A stretch of 64,000 nucleotides of DNA from Streptomyces noursei (GTDB taxonomy: Bacteria; Actinomycetota; Actinomycetes; Streptomycetales; Streptomycetaceae): assembly GCF_001646665.1 (NCBI RefSeq), contig NZ_LWBU01000043.1, positions 62,001 through 126,000 on the forward strand, written 5' to 3'. Both the position numbers and the translations under genes were made by a program. The first letter of the stretch is position 1. Each line of letters starts with the position of its first letter. This document shows positions 9,103 through 17,497 of this stretch, one piece after another. The notes beneath the pieces are model-generated. The model worked only from the letters and a program-made list of their open reading frames with translations. It was not told where the DNA came from and made no database searches.

Positions 9103-9354
9103 ATGCCCGATCCGCGTCACCTGAGAGTCGCACTCGCGCGCTTCGCCGATGTACGGATCACGCTGCTGCACCGTGAGGACCCCGGCCTCCGGCGCGAACT
9201 CGACGAGATCAGCCGGGCCCTGTGCGCCATGACCGGAACCGCGACCATCGACGACGCCCTCCCGGCCGCCGACGCCATGCTCGCCCGGTCGTCGCGGCGG
9301 CGCCCCGCCCCGGCGGGCGGCGCCGCTGCGGCCGGCATGGTGACCGCAGCCTGA
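9103..9354 (+). CDS. DUF5133 protein
   Basis: Small 83-residue cytoplasmic protein of a Streptomyces family of unknown function. The typical pattern is present: a short N-terminal helix ending RYADLR-like (here RFADVR), then LRRELDEISRALCAMTGT and a final DALPAADAMLARS helix. It is a paralogue of the product at 12044-12283, sharing the LC-x-x-TGT core and the Asp-Ala-Ala-Leu region. The Ala/Gly tail is probably disordered. It lies 88 bases after the pectinase gene but is probably an independent unit. Family members often occur beside stress or regulatory genes; no biochemical role is known to me. Confidence 0.75.
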   Translation: MPDPRHLRVALARFADVRITLLHREDPGLRRELDEISRALCAMTGTATIDDALPAADAMLARSSRRRPAPAGGAAAAGMVTAA

Positions 9355-9396
9355 CGCGAGCCGGCCGCGGCCGCACGGCGGCCGGCACGTCACGCC

Positions 9397-9789
9397 TCAC
9401 GACGGTTCCGTCCGGCCGAACAGGCCCGCGTGGCCGGGCGGCAACTGGGTGAGGATGCGCCGCAGAAGGGCGTCGTCGGCCGCTTCCGCGATGGTCGACA
9501 GCACCGCTGTGACGGCCCGGCGGGCGTACAGCGTGCCGCCCTGGTCGCAGTCGTCGACCGCCGCCACGAAGCCCTCCGGCGTCAGCGGTTCCCTGGCGGG
9601 CGGCACGCCGATGAGCAGCGGCGCGCACTCCGGGGGCAGCAGCCGCGCGAGGTCCGTCCGGTCGGTGCCCACCAAGTGCGCCCCCAGGACCCCCAGTACG
9701 CGCTCCAGCGCACCGGCCGCCTCCTGCCGTACGGCGTAGCCCCCGCGGGTCTGGACCTGATCGAGCACCGTCTCCAATGACCTGTCCAT
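9397..9789 (-). CDS. DUF2267 domain protein
   Basis: 130-residue all-alpha protein with the DUF2267 pattern: TRGGYAVRQEAAGALERVLGVLG near the N-terminus, then LARLLPPECAPLLIGV and a C-terminal RRAVTAVLSTIAEAADDALLRRILTQLP. Function of the family is unknown; in Streptomyces such genes often accompany hypoxia or universal-stress genes. The ATG at 9789 is chosen for the GGGAG ribosome-binding site 5 bases upstream; a longer in-frame form from 9894 lacks support. It is convergent with the DUF5133 gene and divergent from the GNAT gene at 9980. Confidence 0.8.
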   Translation of the reverse strand: MDRSLETVLDQVQTRGGYAVRQEAAGALERVLGVLGAHLVGTDRTDLARLLPPECAPLLIGVPPAREPLTPEGFVAAVDDCDQGGTLYARRAVTAVLSTIAEAADDALLRRILTQLPPGHAGLFGRTEPS

Positions 9790-9979
9790 GTGCCACTCCC
9801 TGCTCGTGCGCTCCGACGTGATGGGGGTCGCGCCCCGTTCGGTCACCGGTGCGCGACCGGTGAGCGACCCTCTACCCGGCATCACGCAGAGCAATCACCT
9901 GGTTACGGCGAATGACGCCCCCCTGGGCGGTCGCGCAAACGGATTGCCGACGGCACGCCCGGTCGGATAGGAAGCGGGC

Positions 9980-10522
9980 ATGCTGAAGGGGACCAGGGTC
10001 GGGCTCAGGGCCCGGCGCGAGGACGACCTGCCGATCCTGCTGACCGAGCTCCATGACGACGTGGTCAACTCCTCCCGGTCCGAGGGCGGGCCGTGGCGCC
10101 CGCTGTCACCCGGCTCGAAGGATCCGCGGCTCGTGGTGGACGACCAGGAGCGCGGCCGCGTCCAGTTCTCCGTGGTGGAACTGGCGGGCGGCACGCTGAT
10201 CGGCACCGCGGGGCTGTGGGGCATCGACGACCACAACCGGTGCGCGCACATCGGGCTCGGCCTGTTCCCGTCCGCCCGCGGCAAGGGCTACGGCACCGAC
10301 GTGGTCGCGGTGCTGTGCCACTACGGTTTCGTCGTGCGCAACCTCCAGCGCATGCAGATCGAGACGCTGTCGGACAACACCGCGATGCTGCGCTCCGCCG
10401 AGCGCAACGGCTTCGTCCGCGAGGGCGTGCTGCGTTCCTCGTCCTGGGTGATGGGCGCCTTCATGGACGAGGTCGTGCTCGGTCTCCTCGTCCGGGACTG
10501 GAGGCCGGGCGCGAAGGGCTGA
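9980..10522 (+). CDS. GNAT N-acetyltransferase (RimJ/RimL-like)
   Basis: 180-residue cytosolic acetyltransferase. Strand beta1 starts MLKGTRVGLRARREDD, as in the RimL/SpeG group. The acetyl-CoA loop is ARGKGYGTDVV near residue 97 (the R-x-x-G-x-G type), and the C-terminal half has the usual NLQRMQIETLSDNTAMLRSAE and NGFVREGVLR pattern. An AGGAAG ribosome-binding site precedes the ATG. The acceptor cannot be told; ribosomal N-termini, polyamines and antibiotics are all possible in this family. Monocistronic, divergent from the DUF2267 gene and convergent with the pyridoxamine-oxidase-fold gene. Confidence 0.85.
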   Translation: MLKGTRVGLRARREDDLPILLTELHDDVVNSSRSEGGPWRPLSPGSKDPRLVVDDQERGRVQFSVVELAGGTLIGTAGLWGIDDHNRCAHIGLGLFPSARGKGYGTDVVAVLCHYGFVVRNLQRMQIETLSDNTAMLRSAERNGFVREGVLRSSSWVMGAFMDEVVLGLLVRDWRPGAKG

Positions 10523-10578
10523 GACGGGGCGTGCCCGGCGTCCCCTCCGCGTCTTCCGCCCCGAGCCCAGGGGCCGGA

Positions 10579-10622
10579 AGCTCAGCGGGAGTTCAGCGGC
10601 AGTTCAGTGGGAGTTCAGCGGC
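10579..10622. repeat. Four tandem 11-bp repeats
   Basis: Units AGCTCAGCGGG, AGTTCAGCGGC, AGTTCAGTGGG and AGTTCAGCGGC follow one another without gaps between the convergent GNAT and PNPOx-fold genes. The last unit contains the stop codon of the minus-strand gene, so the repeat has grown into or out of its 3' end. Confidence 0.8.
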
Positions 10623-11307
10623 TTTCCTGGGCGTTCGCGCCGGCGTGGGCGCGGGCGTGAGCGTGGGCGTGGGCGTCGGTGACCTCGGCGGGTGCCGCCG
10701 GCAGCGGGTGCTCCCCGCCCCCGGCCGAGCGCGTGAAGTAGTCCGCGTCCTTGGGGCGCGGCGCGGTCGCCCGCGGGCGGGGTGCCGGTTCCAGGTGCGG
10801 TATGTACTTCGAGCACTGGACGTACGCCTCCTCCACGGTGACGTGCACCCACATCTCCGGCCGGCGTCCCGGAGCCGGCTCCTCGGGAAGGTGCGGGTGT
10901 CTGCGCCGCTGCTCCTCGTCGCCGCACAGCCGGGCCGTCCCGTTGACGTGCAGTCCTATGTGATGGTGCGTGAAGTCCATGAACAGCATGCCGATGTGGG
11001 GGTTCTCGACGATGTTCCCCGCACCGGCCATCACACCGTTCCCGCGGTACTCGGGGTAGGTGAGCGTGCGCGCGTCCAGGTCGATCACGAACCCGGGCGG
11101 CCCGGCGCGGAAGCCGGCGTCGCATGTGCCGTCGGCACCCGCGGTGGAGAGGAAGACCATGGACTGGCGGCGCAGGAAGTCGCGCATCTCGGCGGTGAGG
11201 AACGGTTTCACCTGGCGGTCGTAGAAACCGGAGGCCCGGTCGGCGGTGCCGAGGTACTGCTGGAGCAGGCGTTCGCCCTGCGTCCCGGGGAGGTGGTGCG
11301 TGGTCAC
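10615..11307 (-). CDS. Pyridoxamine 5'-phosphate oxidase-fold (split beta-barrel) protein
   Basis: 230-residue protein of the FMN/F420-binding split-barrel family. Core segments are MRDFLRRQSMVFLSTAGADG (start of the barrel), PGFVIDLDARTLTYPEYRGNGV, NPHIGMLFMDFT and LHVNGTARL, the usual nucleotide-cofactor surface. The role is probably a flavin- or F420-dependent oxidoreductase; the substrate is unknown. The GTG at 11307 is preferred: AGGAAG lies about 10 bases upstream and the product then begins shortly before the first conserved helix, whereas an ATG at 11403 adds 32 unlikely residues. The C-terminus is a His/Ala tail (AHAHAHARAHAG), which may bind metal or be simple-sequence drift. A four-unit DNA repeat overlaps its stop codon. 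Confidence 0.8.
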   Translation of the reverse strand: MTTHHLPGTQGERLLQQYLGTADRASGFYDRQVKPFLTAEMRDFLRRQSMVFLSTAGADGTCDAGFRAGPPGFVIDLDARTLTYPEYRGNGVMAGAGNIVENPHIGMLFMDFTHHHIGLHVNGTARLCGDEEQRRRHPHLPEEPAPGRRPEMWVHVTVEEAYVQCSKYIPHLEPAPRPRATAPRPKDADYFTRSAGGGEHPLPAAPAEVTDAHAHAHARAHAGANAQESR

Positions 11308-11569
11308 GTCGGATCGGTTCTTCCTGTTCGAGCGCGGGGAGGGATCCACCGAGGAACCCGGGGCGAGGACGTGCGGTGGATCGTGTGCCGGGAACGCGCT
11401 CATGGAGCACCGCCGAGCCTCGCCGAGGGTCAGTGGTACCCCGGGGACTGGCGGGACATGTCAACCGGTCCATGGAGATCCTGCGCAGCCGCGTCACCCA
11501 CCGCCTCCCCGCGGCGGCCCGTACGCGACCCGGGCGTGGAGGAACCCGGGCGGGGGCGGGCCGCCGGGT

Positions 11570-11887
11570 TCACGTCGGCGTGTCGATCCCGGTCACCGCC
11601 GCCGGCCCGGTCGGAGCGTCGTCCTCCGCGTAACCGGCCTCGCGCAGAGCCTCGGTCGCCGTCCGCCTCGCGGCCTCCTCGGCACTGTGGCTGTCATGGG
11701 CCTCGACCTCCAGGCGCACGCTGAAGGTGCCGTTCTCGTTGACGGTGAGGACGTCCAGTTCCTCCGCCCGGCCCAGTGACGTCTGCCTCGGGTCGGCGGG
11801 GCGCAGCTTCCGTACGAGAACGGACCGGGCCTCGTCGGTCAGCTCCCGCAGGAAGGTGCCCGGAATGGTGATGACGTACGTGGTCAC
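11570..11887 (-). CDS. Hypothetical 105-residue protein
   Basis: Small soluble protein of no family I recognise. The N-terminus reads TTYVITIPGTFLRELTDEA, then come charged stretches (RSVLVRKLRPADPR), a strand-like region FSVRLEVEAHDSHSAEEA and an acidic, Pro/Thr-rich tail. The GTG at 11887 is supported by a strong GAGGAGAG ribosome-binding site; the frame is open far upstream but the residues there look non-coding. It is divergent from the DUF5133 gene at 12044, with a moderately AT-richer gap of about 155 bases that probably holds both promoters. Coding character is good; function is unknown. Confidence 0.65.
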   Translation of the reverse strand: MTTYVITIPGTFLRELTDEARSVLVRKLRPADPRQTSLGRAEELDVLTVNENGTFSVRLEVEAHDSHSAEEAARRTATEALREAGYAEDDAPTGPAAVTGIDTPT

Positions 11888-12043
11888 GTTCTCTCCTCGG
11901 TTCGACGCGTACGCCGACGGATCCGTGGCGCGTCCCCTATCTATGTCCTGCCCCCCGACCCCGTATGCGGGGTACACGTATGGGCGGCGGAAGCCGGGGT
12001 ACCGGCTGACATGTCGAGACCACACGTGGTGAAGGAGACCGGC

Positions 12044-12283
12044 GTGCTGATGGCCCACCCCGCAGTCCTCAACGACCTCGTCGAGCAGTACGAGGCGCTG
12101 CAAGCCCTGCACGGCGAAGCGGGTGCTCCGGACGTGCGCAGGCGCATGGAGGACGTCGCCTACACCCTGTGCGTCTCCACCGGGACCCGGGACGTCGACG
12201 CCGCCCTCACGGCCGCCCGGAACCGCCTCCTGGCGGCGGGTACCGGCGCTCGCCCCCAGCACGCCTCCCTCCAGCCGTCCTGA
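12044..12283 (+). CDS. DUF5133 protein, second copy
   Basis: 79-residue family member starting LMAHPAVLNDLVEQYEAL and continuing RRRMEDVAYTLCVSTGT, the standard DUF5133 signature. It is closer to the family consensus than the copy at 9103-9354. The GTG at 12044 has AAGGAGA 5 bases upstream. A perfect 28-base palindrome begins directly after the stop codon. Two DUF5133 genes within 3 kb, flanked by genes for NO, oxygen and flavin functions, hint at a shared stress role, but function is not known. Confidence 0.8.
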   Translation: MLMAHPAVLNDLVEQYEALQALHGEAGAPDVRRRMEDVAYTLCVSTGTRDVDAALTAARNRLLAAGTGARPQHASLQPS

Positions 12284-12311
12284 GAGCGGCCCCGGACGTC
12301 CGGGGCCGCTC
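12284..12311. terminator. Perfect palindromic terminator
   Basis: A 28-base perfect palindrome (half-site GAGCGGCCCCGGAC) starts at the base after the TGA of the DUF5133 gene and ends 18 bases before the flavohemoglobin stop. It can form a very stable hairpin on either transcript and is best read as a shared terminator of the two convergent genes. Confidence 0.75.
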
Positions 12312-12329
12312 GGCCGGCGGTGCCGGCCC

Positions 12330-13526
12330 CTACCGGCCCAGCCAGAGGTCCGGTCCGAAGACCTCGTAGTGGATCCTCTCGGCGGGCACGCCGCGTCGCA
12401 GCAGGTCGCCGCGGACCGTCCGCATGAAGGGCAGCGGGCCGCACAGGTAGGCGGTGAGCCCCGCCGGGAGGTCCAGGGCGTCCACGTCGACGCGGCCGGC
12501 CGTCGACGCCTCCGGCGCCCGCTCGCCGGGCTCCTCGTACCAGAGGTGCAGCCGCGCGTCCGGGAGCGACGCGACCAGGGCCGCCTGCTCGTCCCGGTGG
12601 GCGTGGCGGTCGGGGGAGCGGTCGGCGTGGACCACCGTCACCGGGCGGGCCGAACCGGTGGCGGACAGGTGACCGAGCATGGACAGCACCGGGGTGACGC
12701 CGATGCCCGCGGACGCCAGCAGCAGCGGGCCGTCCCCCTCCGGCAGGACCAGGTCGCCGAACGGGGCGGTGACGTCGAGCACGTCCCCGGGCCGTGCGTG
12801 CGCGTGGAGCCAGGACGACACCTCGCCGTCCGGGTGCGCCGCGTCGTGGACCCGCTTGACGGTGATGCGCCAGTCGGACCGGCCGGAAGCGGCGGAGAGG
12901 CTGTACTGGCGGATCTGCCGGGCCCCGTCGGGGAGTTCGACCCGCACGCCGACGTACTGGCCGGGCCGGAAGGACCGGGCCGGCCGGCCGTCGGCGGGGC
13001 GCAGCACGAAGGACGTGGCGTCCTCCGTCTCCCGGTGCCGCCCGACGACCTCCATCCGGCCCCAGACCTCGCCCTCGGCGACGCCCGCCTCCTGGTAGAG
13101 GCGTGCCTCGACGGCGATGAGCGCGTTGGCCATCAGCCAGTACACCTCGTCCCACGCCCGGGCGACCTCGGGCGTGACGGCGTCGCCGAGCACGTCGGCG
13201 ATCGCCGCGAAGAGGTGGCGGTGGACGGTCTTGTACTGGTCGGAGGTGATCCCGAGGGAGGCGTGCTTGTGCGCTATCCGCGCGAGCATCGCGTCCGGGC
13301 GGCTGTCCGGTCTGTCCAGCAGCATGCCGGCGAACGCCGCGATGGATCCCGCCAGCGCCTTCGGCTGCTCCCCGTTGGCCTGGTTGCCCCGGTTGAACAG
13401 GTCCCGCAGCAGCTCCGGGTGGGCGTCGAACAGCTTCCGGTAGAACAACTCGGTGATCTCCCCGATGGCGGCGCCGACCACCGGGAGGGTGGCGCGTACG
13501 ACGGGGGCGGACTGCTCGGAGAGCAC
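12330..13526 (-). CDS. hmp: Flavohemoglobin, nitric oxide dioxygenase
   Basis: Cytosolic enzyme that converts NO plus O2 and NAD(P)H to nitrate. At 398 residues it matches the usual 396-403. Residues about 1-135 are the globin domain, with ITELFYRKLFDAHPELL and the proximal-His region AHKHASLGI; residues about 150-260 bind FAD, with the R-x-Y-S motif in IRQYSLSAA; residues about 265-398 are the NAD domain, with LLLASAGIGVTPVLSML and the C-terminal HYEVFGPDLW. The GTG start at 13526 has AAGGAG upstream. nsrR lies upstream on the same strand, and a 23-bp sequence resembling known NsrR sites sits 12 bases before the start, so NO-induced derepression is expected. Confidence 0.96.
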   Translation of the reverse strand: MLSEQSAPVVRATLPVVGAAIGEITELFYRKLFDAHPELLRDLFNRGNQANGEQPKALAGSIAAFAGMLLDRPDSRPDAMLARIAHKHASLGITSDQYKTVHRHLFAAIADVLGDAVTPEVARAWDEVYWLMANALIAVEARLYQEAGVAEGEVWGRMEVVGRHRETEDATSFVLRPADGRPARSFRPGQYVGVRVELPDGARQIRQYSLSAASGRSDWRITVKRVHDAAHPDGEVSSWLHAHARPGDVLDVTAPFGDLVLPEGDGPLLLASAGIGVTPVLSMLGHLSATGSARPVTVVHADRSPDRHAHRDEQAALVASLPDARLHLWYEEPGERAPEASTAGRVDVDALDLPAGLTAYLCGPLPFMRTVRGDLLRRGVPAERIHYEVFGPDLWLGR

Positions 13527-13537
13527 GGCGACTCCTT

Positions 13538-13560
13538 AATTGGTTAAAGATCTTCGTATT
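13538..13560 (-). promoter_or_regulatory. Candidate NsrR operator of hmp
   Basis: A 23-bp AT-rich island in very GC-rich surroundings. Read on the minus strand it begins AATACGAAGATC and ends ACCAATT, closely following the Streptomyces NsrR-site pattern as I recall it. It lies just upstream of the hmp ribosome-binding site, where a bound repressor would block the promoter. Confidence 0.7.
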
Positions 13561-13665
13561 TTTGGGTGCGGCGAGGTGGGCGGGTGGTGGGGGTGGGGTG
13601 CGGGGGGCTGGTGTGCTTGCCCGTGGGCGTCGGTGCGGGTGTGGGGTGGATGTGTGTCGTAGGGG

Positions 13666-14109
13666 TCAGTCCGCCGGGCGGCCGACGAGTCCGATCAGGA
13701 CCGGCCCGGTGGGGGAGGCGACCAGGTCCGCCACGGTCAGCGGATCGAGCGTGGCGTAGAACGCCTCCTGTGCGTCGCGCAGCGCCCGTCGCAGCCGGCA
13801 GGCACCGCGCAGCGGGCACGGCGAGTCGCCCTCGCAGGCGACGACCTCGCCCTCGCCCTCGAGTTCCCGTACGAGCCGGCCGACCGAGGACCGCCGTCCG
13901 GCGTCGGTCAGGGCCAGCCCGCCGCCGCGCCCGCGCCGGGCCTCGACCACGCCCATGTGCTGCAGGCGGGCGACGGCCTTCGCCACGTGCGTGTAGGGCA
14001 CGGCCATGGCCTCCGCCACCTCCCGCGTGGTCAGGGCGTCGCCGTCCTCCGCGACCGCCAGACGCATCACGGAACGCAGGGCCAGGTCGGTGAACTTGGT
14101 CAGCCTCAC
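13666..14109 (-). CDS. nsrR: NO-sensing Rrf2-family repressor
   Basis: 147-residue Fe-S repressor. The N-terminal winged helix reads LTKFTDLALRSVMRLAV with recognition region TTREVAEAMAVPYTHVAKAVARL. The cluster motif is C-EGDSP-C-PLRGA-C, exactly the C-x5-C-x5-C spacing of NsrR; the cluster reacts with NO and DNA binding is lost. Length equals that of characterised Streptomyces NsrR. Translation from the GTG at 14109 is preferred; a -10-like TAGCGT 7 bases upstream suggests a leaderless mRNA. It lies upstream of hmp, and an operator-like 23-mer sits in its own promoter (autoregulation), in the region shared with the divergent xfp gene. Confidence 0.93.
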   Translation of the reverse strand: MRLTKFTDLALRSVMRLAVAEDGDALTTREVAEAMAVPYTHVAKAVARLQHMGVVEARRGRGGGLALTDAGRRSSVGRLVRELEGEGEVVACEGDSPCPLRGACRLRRALRDAQEAFYATLDPLTVADLVASPTGPVLIGLVGRPAD

Positions 14110-14125
14110 GGTCGGGACGCTAGCA

Positions 14126-14148
14126 AATGCGCATACGAAATTCCTATT
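14126..14148 (-). promoter_or_regulatory. Candidate NsrR operator of nsrR (and possibly xfp)
   Basis: A 23-bp segment starting AATGCGCATACGAA and ending CCTATT, inside the inverted repeat GCAAAT...ATTTGC (14123-14151). It resembles the hmp operator copy and overlaps the nsrR promoter. In this divergent region a bound repressor could also affect xfp. Confidence 0.55.
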
Positions 14149-14180
14149 TGCATGCGCCGCCGATCCTGTGGGGTGCGTCA

Positions 14181-14224
14181 CGCCGGGACCCATGGCGGGC
14201 AAACCCCCGCCATGGGTCCCGGCG
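14181..14224. other. Perfect 19-bp inverted repeat with 6-nt loop
   Basis: The arms CGCCGGGACCCATGGCGGG and its exact complement are separated by CAAACC. In RNA it would form a very stable stem. It lies between divergent genes, about 230 bases upstream of the xfp start, so it is not at a gene end where a terminator would be expected. It may be an attenuator, an insulator against read-through, or a stable element in the xfp leader. Confidence 0.75.
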
Positions 14225-14453
14225 AGGGCCCGCGGGGTGGCCCGTCCGGCCCTTCCCGCCCCCGTACCGCCCGTGTCACGGTGCTGCGCGGCGGCACACG
14301 CACGACCATGGAGTGCGCGTCCCCCGGGTGATCCGGAGGGCGCGCCCCCGGGCCGCCAGGAGGCGTCCGCGTACCGCGCGAGGGCACACGCCCGGTGACG
14401 ACACACGGCCGGTCCGCCGGACGGCCCGCGCCCACCCACAGGACGGAGGCAGC

Positions 14454-16907
14454 ATGCGCAAGGACGAGGACCCGGACGGCGTACCCCTGACCGACGAAGA
14501 ACTCGACGCGCTCGACGCCCACTGGAGGGCGGCCAACTACCTGTCCGTCGGGCAGATCTACCTGATGGACAACCCCCTGCTGCGCAAGCCGCTGGAGCCG
14601 GAGCACATCAAGCCCCGGCTGCTCGGGCACTGGGGCACGTCACCCGGCCTCAACCTCGTGCACACCCACCTCAACCGGGTGATCCGGCGCCACGGCCTCG
14701 ACGCCCTGTGCGTCTGGGGGCCCGGGCACGGCGGCCCGGCCGTGCTCGCCAACGCCTGGCTGGAGGGCAGCTACAGCGAGACCTACCCCGACGTGAGCCG
14801 CGACGAGGAAGGCATGGCCCGGCTGTTCCGCCAGTTCTCCTTCCCCGGCGGCGTGCCGAGCCACGTCGCCCCGGAGACCCCGGGGTCCATCCACGAGGGA
14901 GGGGAACTGGGCTACTCCCTGTCGCACGCGTACGGCGCCGCGCTGGACAACCCGGACCTCCTCGTCGCGTGCGTCATCGGTGACGGCGAGGCCGAGACCG
15001 GACCGCTCGCCGCGTCCTGGCACTCCGACAAGTTCCTCGACCCGGTCCACGACGGGGCCGTCCTGCCGATCCTCCACCTCAACGGCTACAAGATCGCAAA
15101 CCCCACCGTGCTCGCCCGCATCCCGGAGGCGGAACTCGACGAGCTGCTCCGGGGGTACGGCCACGACCCCCTCCACGTCACCGGCGACGACCCGCGCCAG
15201 GTCCACCGGGCGATGGCGGCCGCGATGGACACGGCCGTCGACCGCATCCGCCGCATCCAGCGCCAGGCCCGCACCGGCACCGGCGCAGGCACAGGCGCAG
15301 GAACAAGCGCAGACGCGGACACGGGCAGCACCGGAGCCGGGGCCGGCGGACCGGACGGGCGGCCGCGCTGGCCCGTCATCGTCCTGCGCACCCCCAAGGG
15401 CTGGACCGGCCCCGCGGAGGTGGACGGCCTCCCCGTCGAAGGCACCTGGCGCTCCCACCAGGTCCCGCTGTCCGCGGTGCGGGAGGACCCGGCGCACCGC
15501 GAACAGCTGGAGGCCTGGCTGCGCTCCTACCGCCCCGACGAACTGTTCGACGAGCGAGGCGGGCCGCGGGAGCGGGTGCTCGCCTGCGTACCGGACGGCG
15601 AGCGCAGGCTGGGCGCCACCCGGCACGCCAACGGCGGCCTGCTGCTGCGGGAGCTGCCCCTCCCGCCGCTCGAACACTTCGCCGTCGCCGTGGACCGGCC
15701 GGGCGGCACCCGGCACGAGCCGACCGGGGTCCTCGGCGGCCTGCTGGAGGCCGTCATGGCCGCCACCGCCGACCGCCGCGACTTCCGGCTCGTCGGCCCG
15801 GACGAGACCGCCTCCAACCGCCTCCAGGCCGTGTACGGAGCCAGCGGCAAGGCCTGGCAGGAACCGCTCCTGGACACCGACGAACACCTCGACCGGCACG
15901 GCCGGGTGATGGAGATCCTCTCCGAACACACCTGCCAGGGCTGGCTGGAGGGCTACCTCCTCACCGGCCGCCACGGACTGTTCTCCTGCTACGAGGCGTT
16001 CGTCCACATCGTCGACTCCATGGTCAACCAGCACATCAAATGGCTGAGGACCGCCCGTACGCTCCCGTGGCGGGCGCCCATCGCCTCCCTCAACTACCTG
16101 TTGACGTCCCACGTGTGGCGCCAGGACCACAACGGCTTCTCGCACCAGGACCCCGGTTTCGTCGACCACGTCCTCAACAAGAGCCCCGAGGTCGTCCGGG
16201 TCTACCTGCCGCCGGACGCCAACACCCTGCTGACCGTCGCCGACCACGCGCTGCGCAGCCGCGACCAGGTCAACGTGATCGTCGCCGGCAAGCAGCCCTG
16301 CTTCGACTGGCTCTCCCTCGACGACGCCCGCGCCCACTGCGCCCGCGGCGCCGGCGTGTGGGAATGGGCGGGCACCGAGGACGGCACGCGTGAGCCCGAC
16401 GTGGTCCTCGCCTGCGCGGGCGACGTACCCACCGAGGAGGTGCTCGCGGCGGCGGCACTGCTGCGGCGCCACCTGCCGGGCCTCGCGGTCCGGGTGGTGA
16501 ACGTCGTCGACATGACCCGGCTCATGCCCCACGAGGAGCACCCCCACGGCATGACCGACGGGGAGTACGACGCCCTCTTCACCCGCGACAAGCCGGTGAT
16601 CTTCGCGTACCACGGCTACCCGTGGCTGGTGCACCGCCTGGCCTACCGCCGCGCCGGGCACCCGAACCTCCACGTACGCGGCTACAAGGAGGTCGGCACC
16701 ACCACGACCCCCTTCGACATGGTCGTGCGCAACGACCTCGACCGCTACCGCCTGGTGATGGACGTGATCGACCGCGTGCCCGGTCTCGCCGTGCGGGCCG
16801 TGGGCGTACGGCAGGCCATGGCGGACGCCCGCGTCCGCCACCACGACTGGATCCGCGCACACGGCAGCGACATGCCCGAGGTCACCGACTGGACGTGGGC
16901 CGGCTGA
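14454..16907 (+). CDS. xfp: Xylulose-5-phosphate/fructose-6-phosphate phosphoketolase
   Basis: Thiamine-diphosphate enzyme that splits xylulose 5-phosphate or fructose 6-phosphate with phosphate to give acetyl phosphate. Its 817 residues are the usual size. Motifs: N-terminal [24 protein letters not shown], the catalytic GPGHGGPA, the ThDP motif [16 protein letters not shown] ending in LNGYKIANP, and C-terminal domains with [15 protein letters not shown] and KQP. ATG at 14454 follows ACGGAGG. Odd feature: about residues 272-300 are a Gly/Ala/Thr-rich low-complexity insert between the ThDP domain and the next strand. It may bypass glycolysis under respiratory stress, fitting the neighbouring NO-response genes; a terminator-like hairpin follows. 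Confidence 0.96.
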   Translation: MRKDEDPDGVPLTDEELDALDAHWRAANYLSVGQIYLMDNPLLRKPLEPEHIKPRLLGHWGTSPGLNLVHTHLNRVIRRHGLDALCVWGPGHGGPAVLANAWLEGSYSETYPDVSRDEEGMARLFRQFSFPGGVPSHVAPETPGSIHEGGELGYSLSHAYGAALDNPDLLVACVIGDGEAETGPLAASWHSDKFLDPVHDGAVLPILHLNGYKIANPTVLARIPEAELDELLRGYGHDPLHVTGDDPRQVHRAMAAAMDTAVDRIRRIQRQARTGTGAGTGAGTSADADTGSTGAGAGGPDGRPRWPVIVLRTPKGWTGPAEVDGLPVEGTWRSHQVPLSAVREDPAHREQLEAWLRSYRPDELFDERGGPRERVLACVPDGERRLGATRHANGGLLLRELPLPPLEHFAVAVDRPGGTRHEPTGVLGGLLEAVMAATADRRDFRLVGPDETASNRLQAVYGASGKAWQEPLLDTDEHLDRHGRVMEILSEHTCQGWLEGYLLTGRHGLFSCYEAFVHIVDSMVNQHIKWLRTARTLPWRAPIASLNYLLTSHVWRQDHNGFSHQDPGFVDHVLNKSPEVVRVYLPPDANTLLTVADHALRSRDQVNVIVAGKQPCFDWLSLDDARAHCARGAGVWEWAGTEDGTREPDVVLACAGDVPTEEVLAAAALLRRHLPGLAVRVVNVVDMTRLMPHEEHPHGMTDGEYDALFTRDKPVIFAYHGYPWLVHRLAYRRAGHPNLHVRGYKEVGTTTTPFDMVVRNDLDRYRLVMDVIDRVPGLAVRAVGVRQAMADARVRHHDWIRAHGSDMPEVTDWTWAG

Positions 16908-17043
16908 GCCGGGGCCCGGAGCGTCCGGGAGCGGCCCGGCGGTCCGGCGGGTCCGGGAGCGTCCCGGCGGCGAGAAGGTGCGTGCCTCCCTCCCCTCACG
17001 AGAAGGAGGCATGTACGCCGCCGGGGCGGGCACAAGGTCCTCA

Positions 17044-17083
17044 CGCCCCGCCGCGTTCCCCCCCCTCGCGGTCGGGGCGTTTC
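17044..17083 (+). terminator. Probable xfp terminator
   Basis: The stem CGCCCCGCCGCG / CGCGGTCGGGGCG (one bulge) with a loop rich in C is followed by TTTC. It is about 135 bases after the xfp stop and before the small membrane protein gene. Confidence 0.55.
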
Positions 17084-17192
17084 ACCTTCCCGGGCCCGGT
17101 GAGGCTCGGTGAACGGCCGCACATGTGCGGTGCGCGCCGTGCGTCCCGTAGCGTCGGCGTCCACGTGCCACATGGCGACGGGGAGGGTGACC

Positions 17193-17462
17193 ATGGTCGA
17201 CACGCGCTCGCGGCGGTACGCAAGGGCCGCCCGCCGGATGTTCTGGTCCGGCATCGTCCTGTTCCTCGTGGGGCTGGCCGCGCTCGGTGCCGCGCGGACG
17301 GACGGGGCCACCACCTGGCGGTGCGACCCCAGGTGCCGCCGGGTGACCGGTAGTTGGGAGAGCGTCGAGGTGGCGGGTGCGGTCGTCGCGGGGCTCGGAG
17401 GACTGCTCTGGGCGGCGGCCGTGCTGATGGCCACCCTCCGCCGCCCGGCCCGACGTCCCTGA
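17193..17462 (+). CDS. Small two-helix membrane protein, unknown
   Basis: 89-residue protein with a basic N-terminus (TRSRRYARAARR) and two hydrophobic segments at about residues 17-34 and 60-80. Between them is a short external-looking loop with two cysteines (RCDPRC) that could form a disulphide. The ATG at 17193 is preferred because GGGAGG lies upstream; an in-frame ATG at 17109 adds residues without coding character. It is convergent with the MFS gene. No family recognised. Confidence 0.6.
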   Translation: MVDTRSRRYARAARRMFWSGIVLFLVGLAALGAARTDGATTWRCDPRCRRVTGSWESVEVAGAVVAGLGGLLWAAAVLMATLRRPARRP

Positions 17463-17497
17463 TCCCCACCCGTCCCCGCGCGTGCCGGACCGTACCC

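Larger units (their letters stand above)
14110..14453. other. nsrR / xfp divergent intergenic region
   Basis: 344 bases without a gene. It holds the nsrR promoter with an NsrR-like site (14126-14148), a perfect 19-bp hairpin (14181-14224) and the leader of xfp ending in the ribosome-binding site ACGGAGG at about 14444-14450. An open frame runs through it into xfp, but its residues are Arg/Pro-rich and look non-coding. Confidence 0.6.

Noticed and set aside
11308..11403. ATG start at 11403 for the PNPOx-fold protein
   Set aside because: The GTG at 11307 has a ribosome-binding site and agrees better with the family N-terminus.
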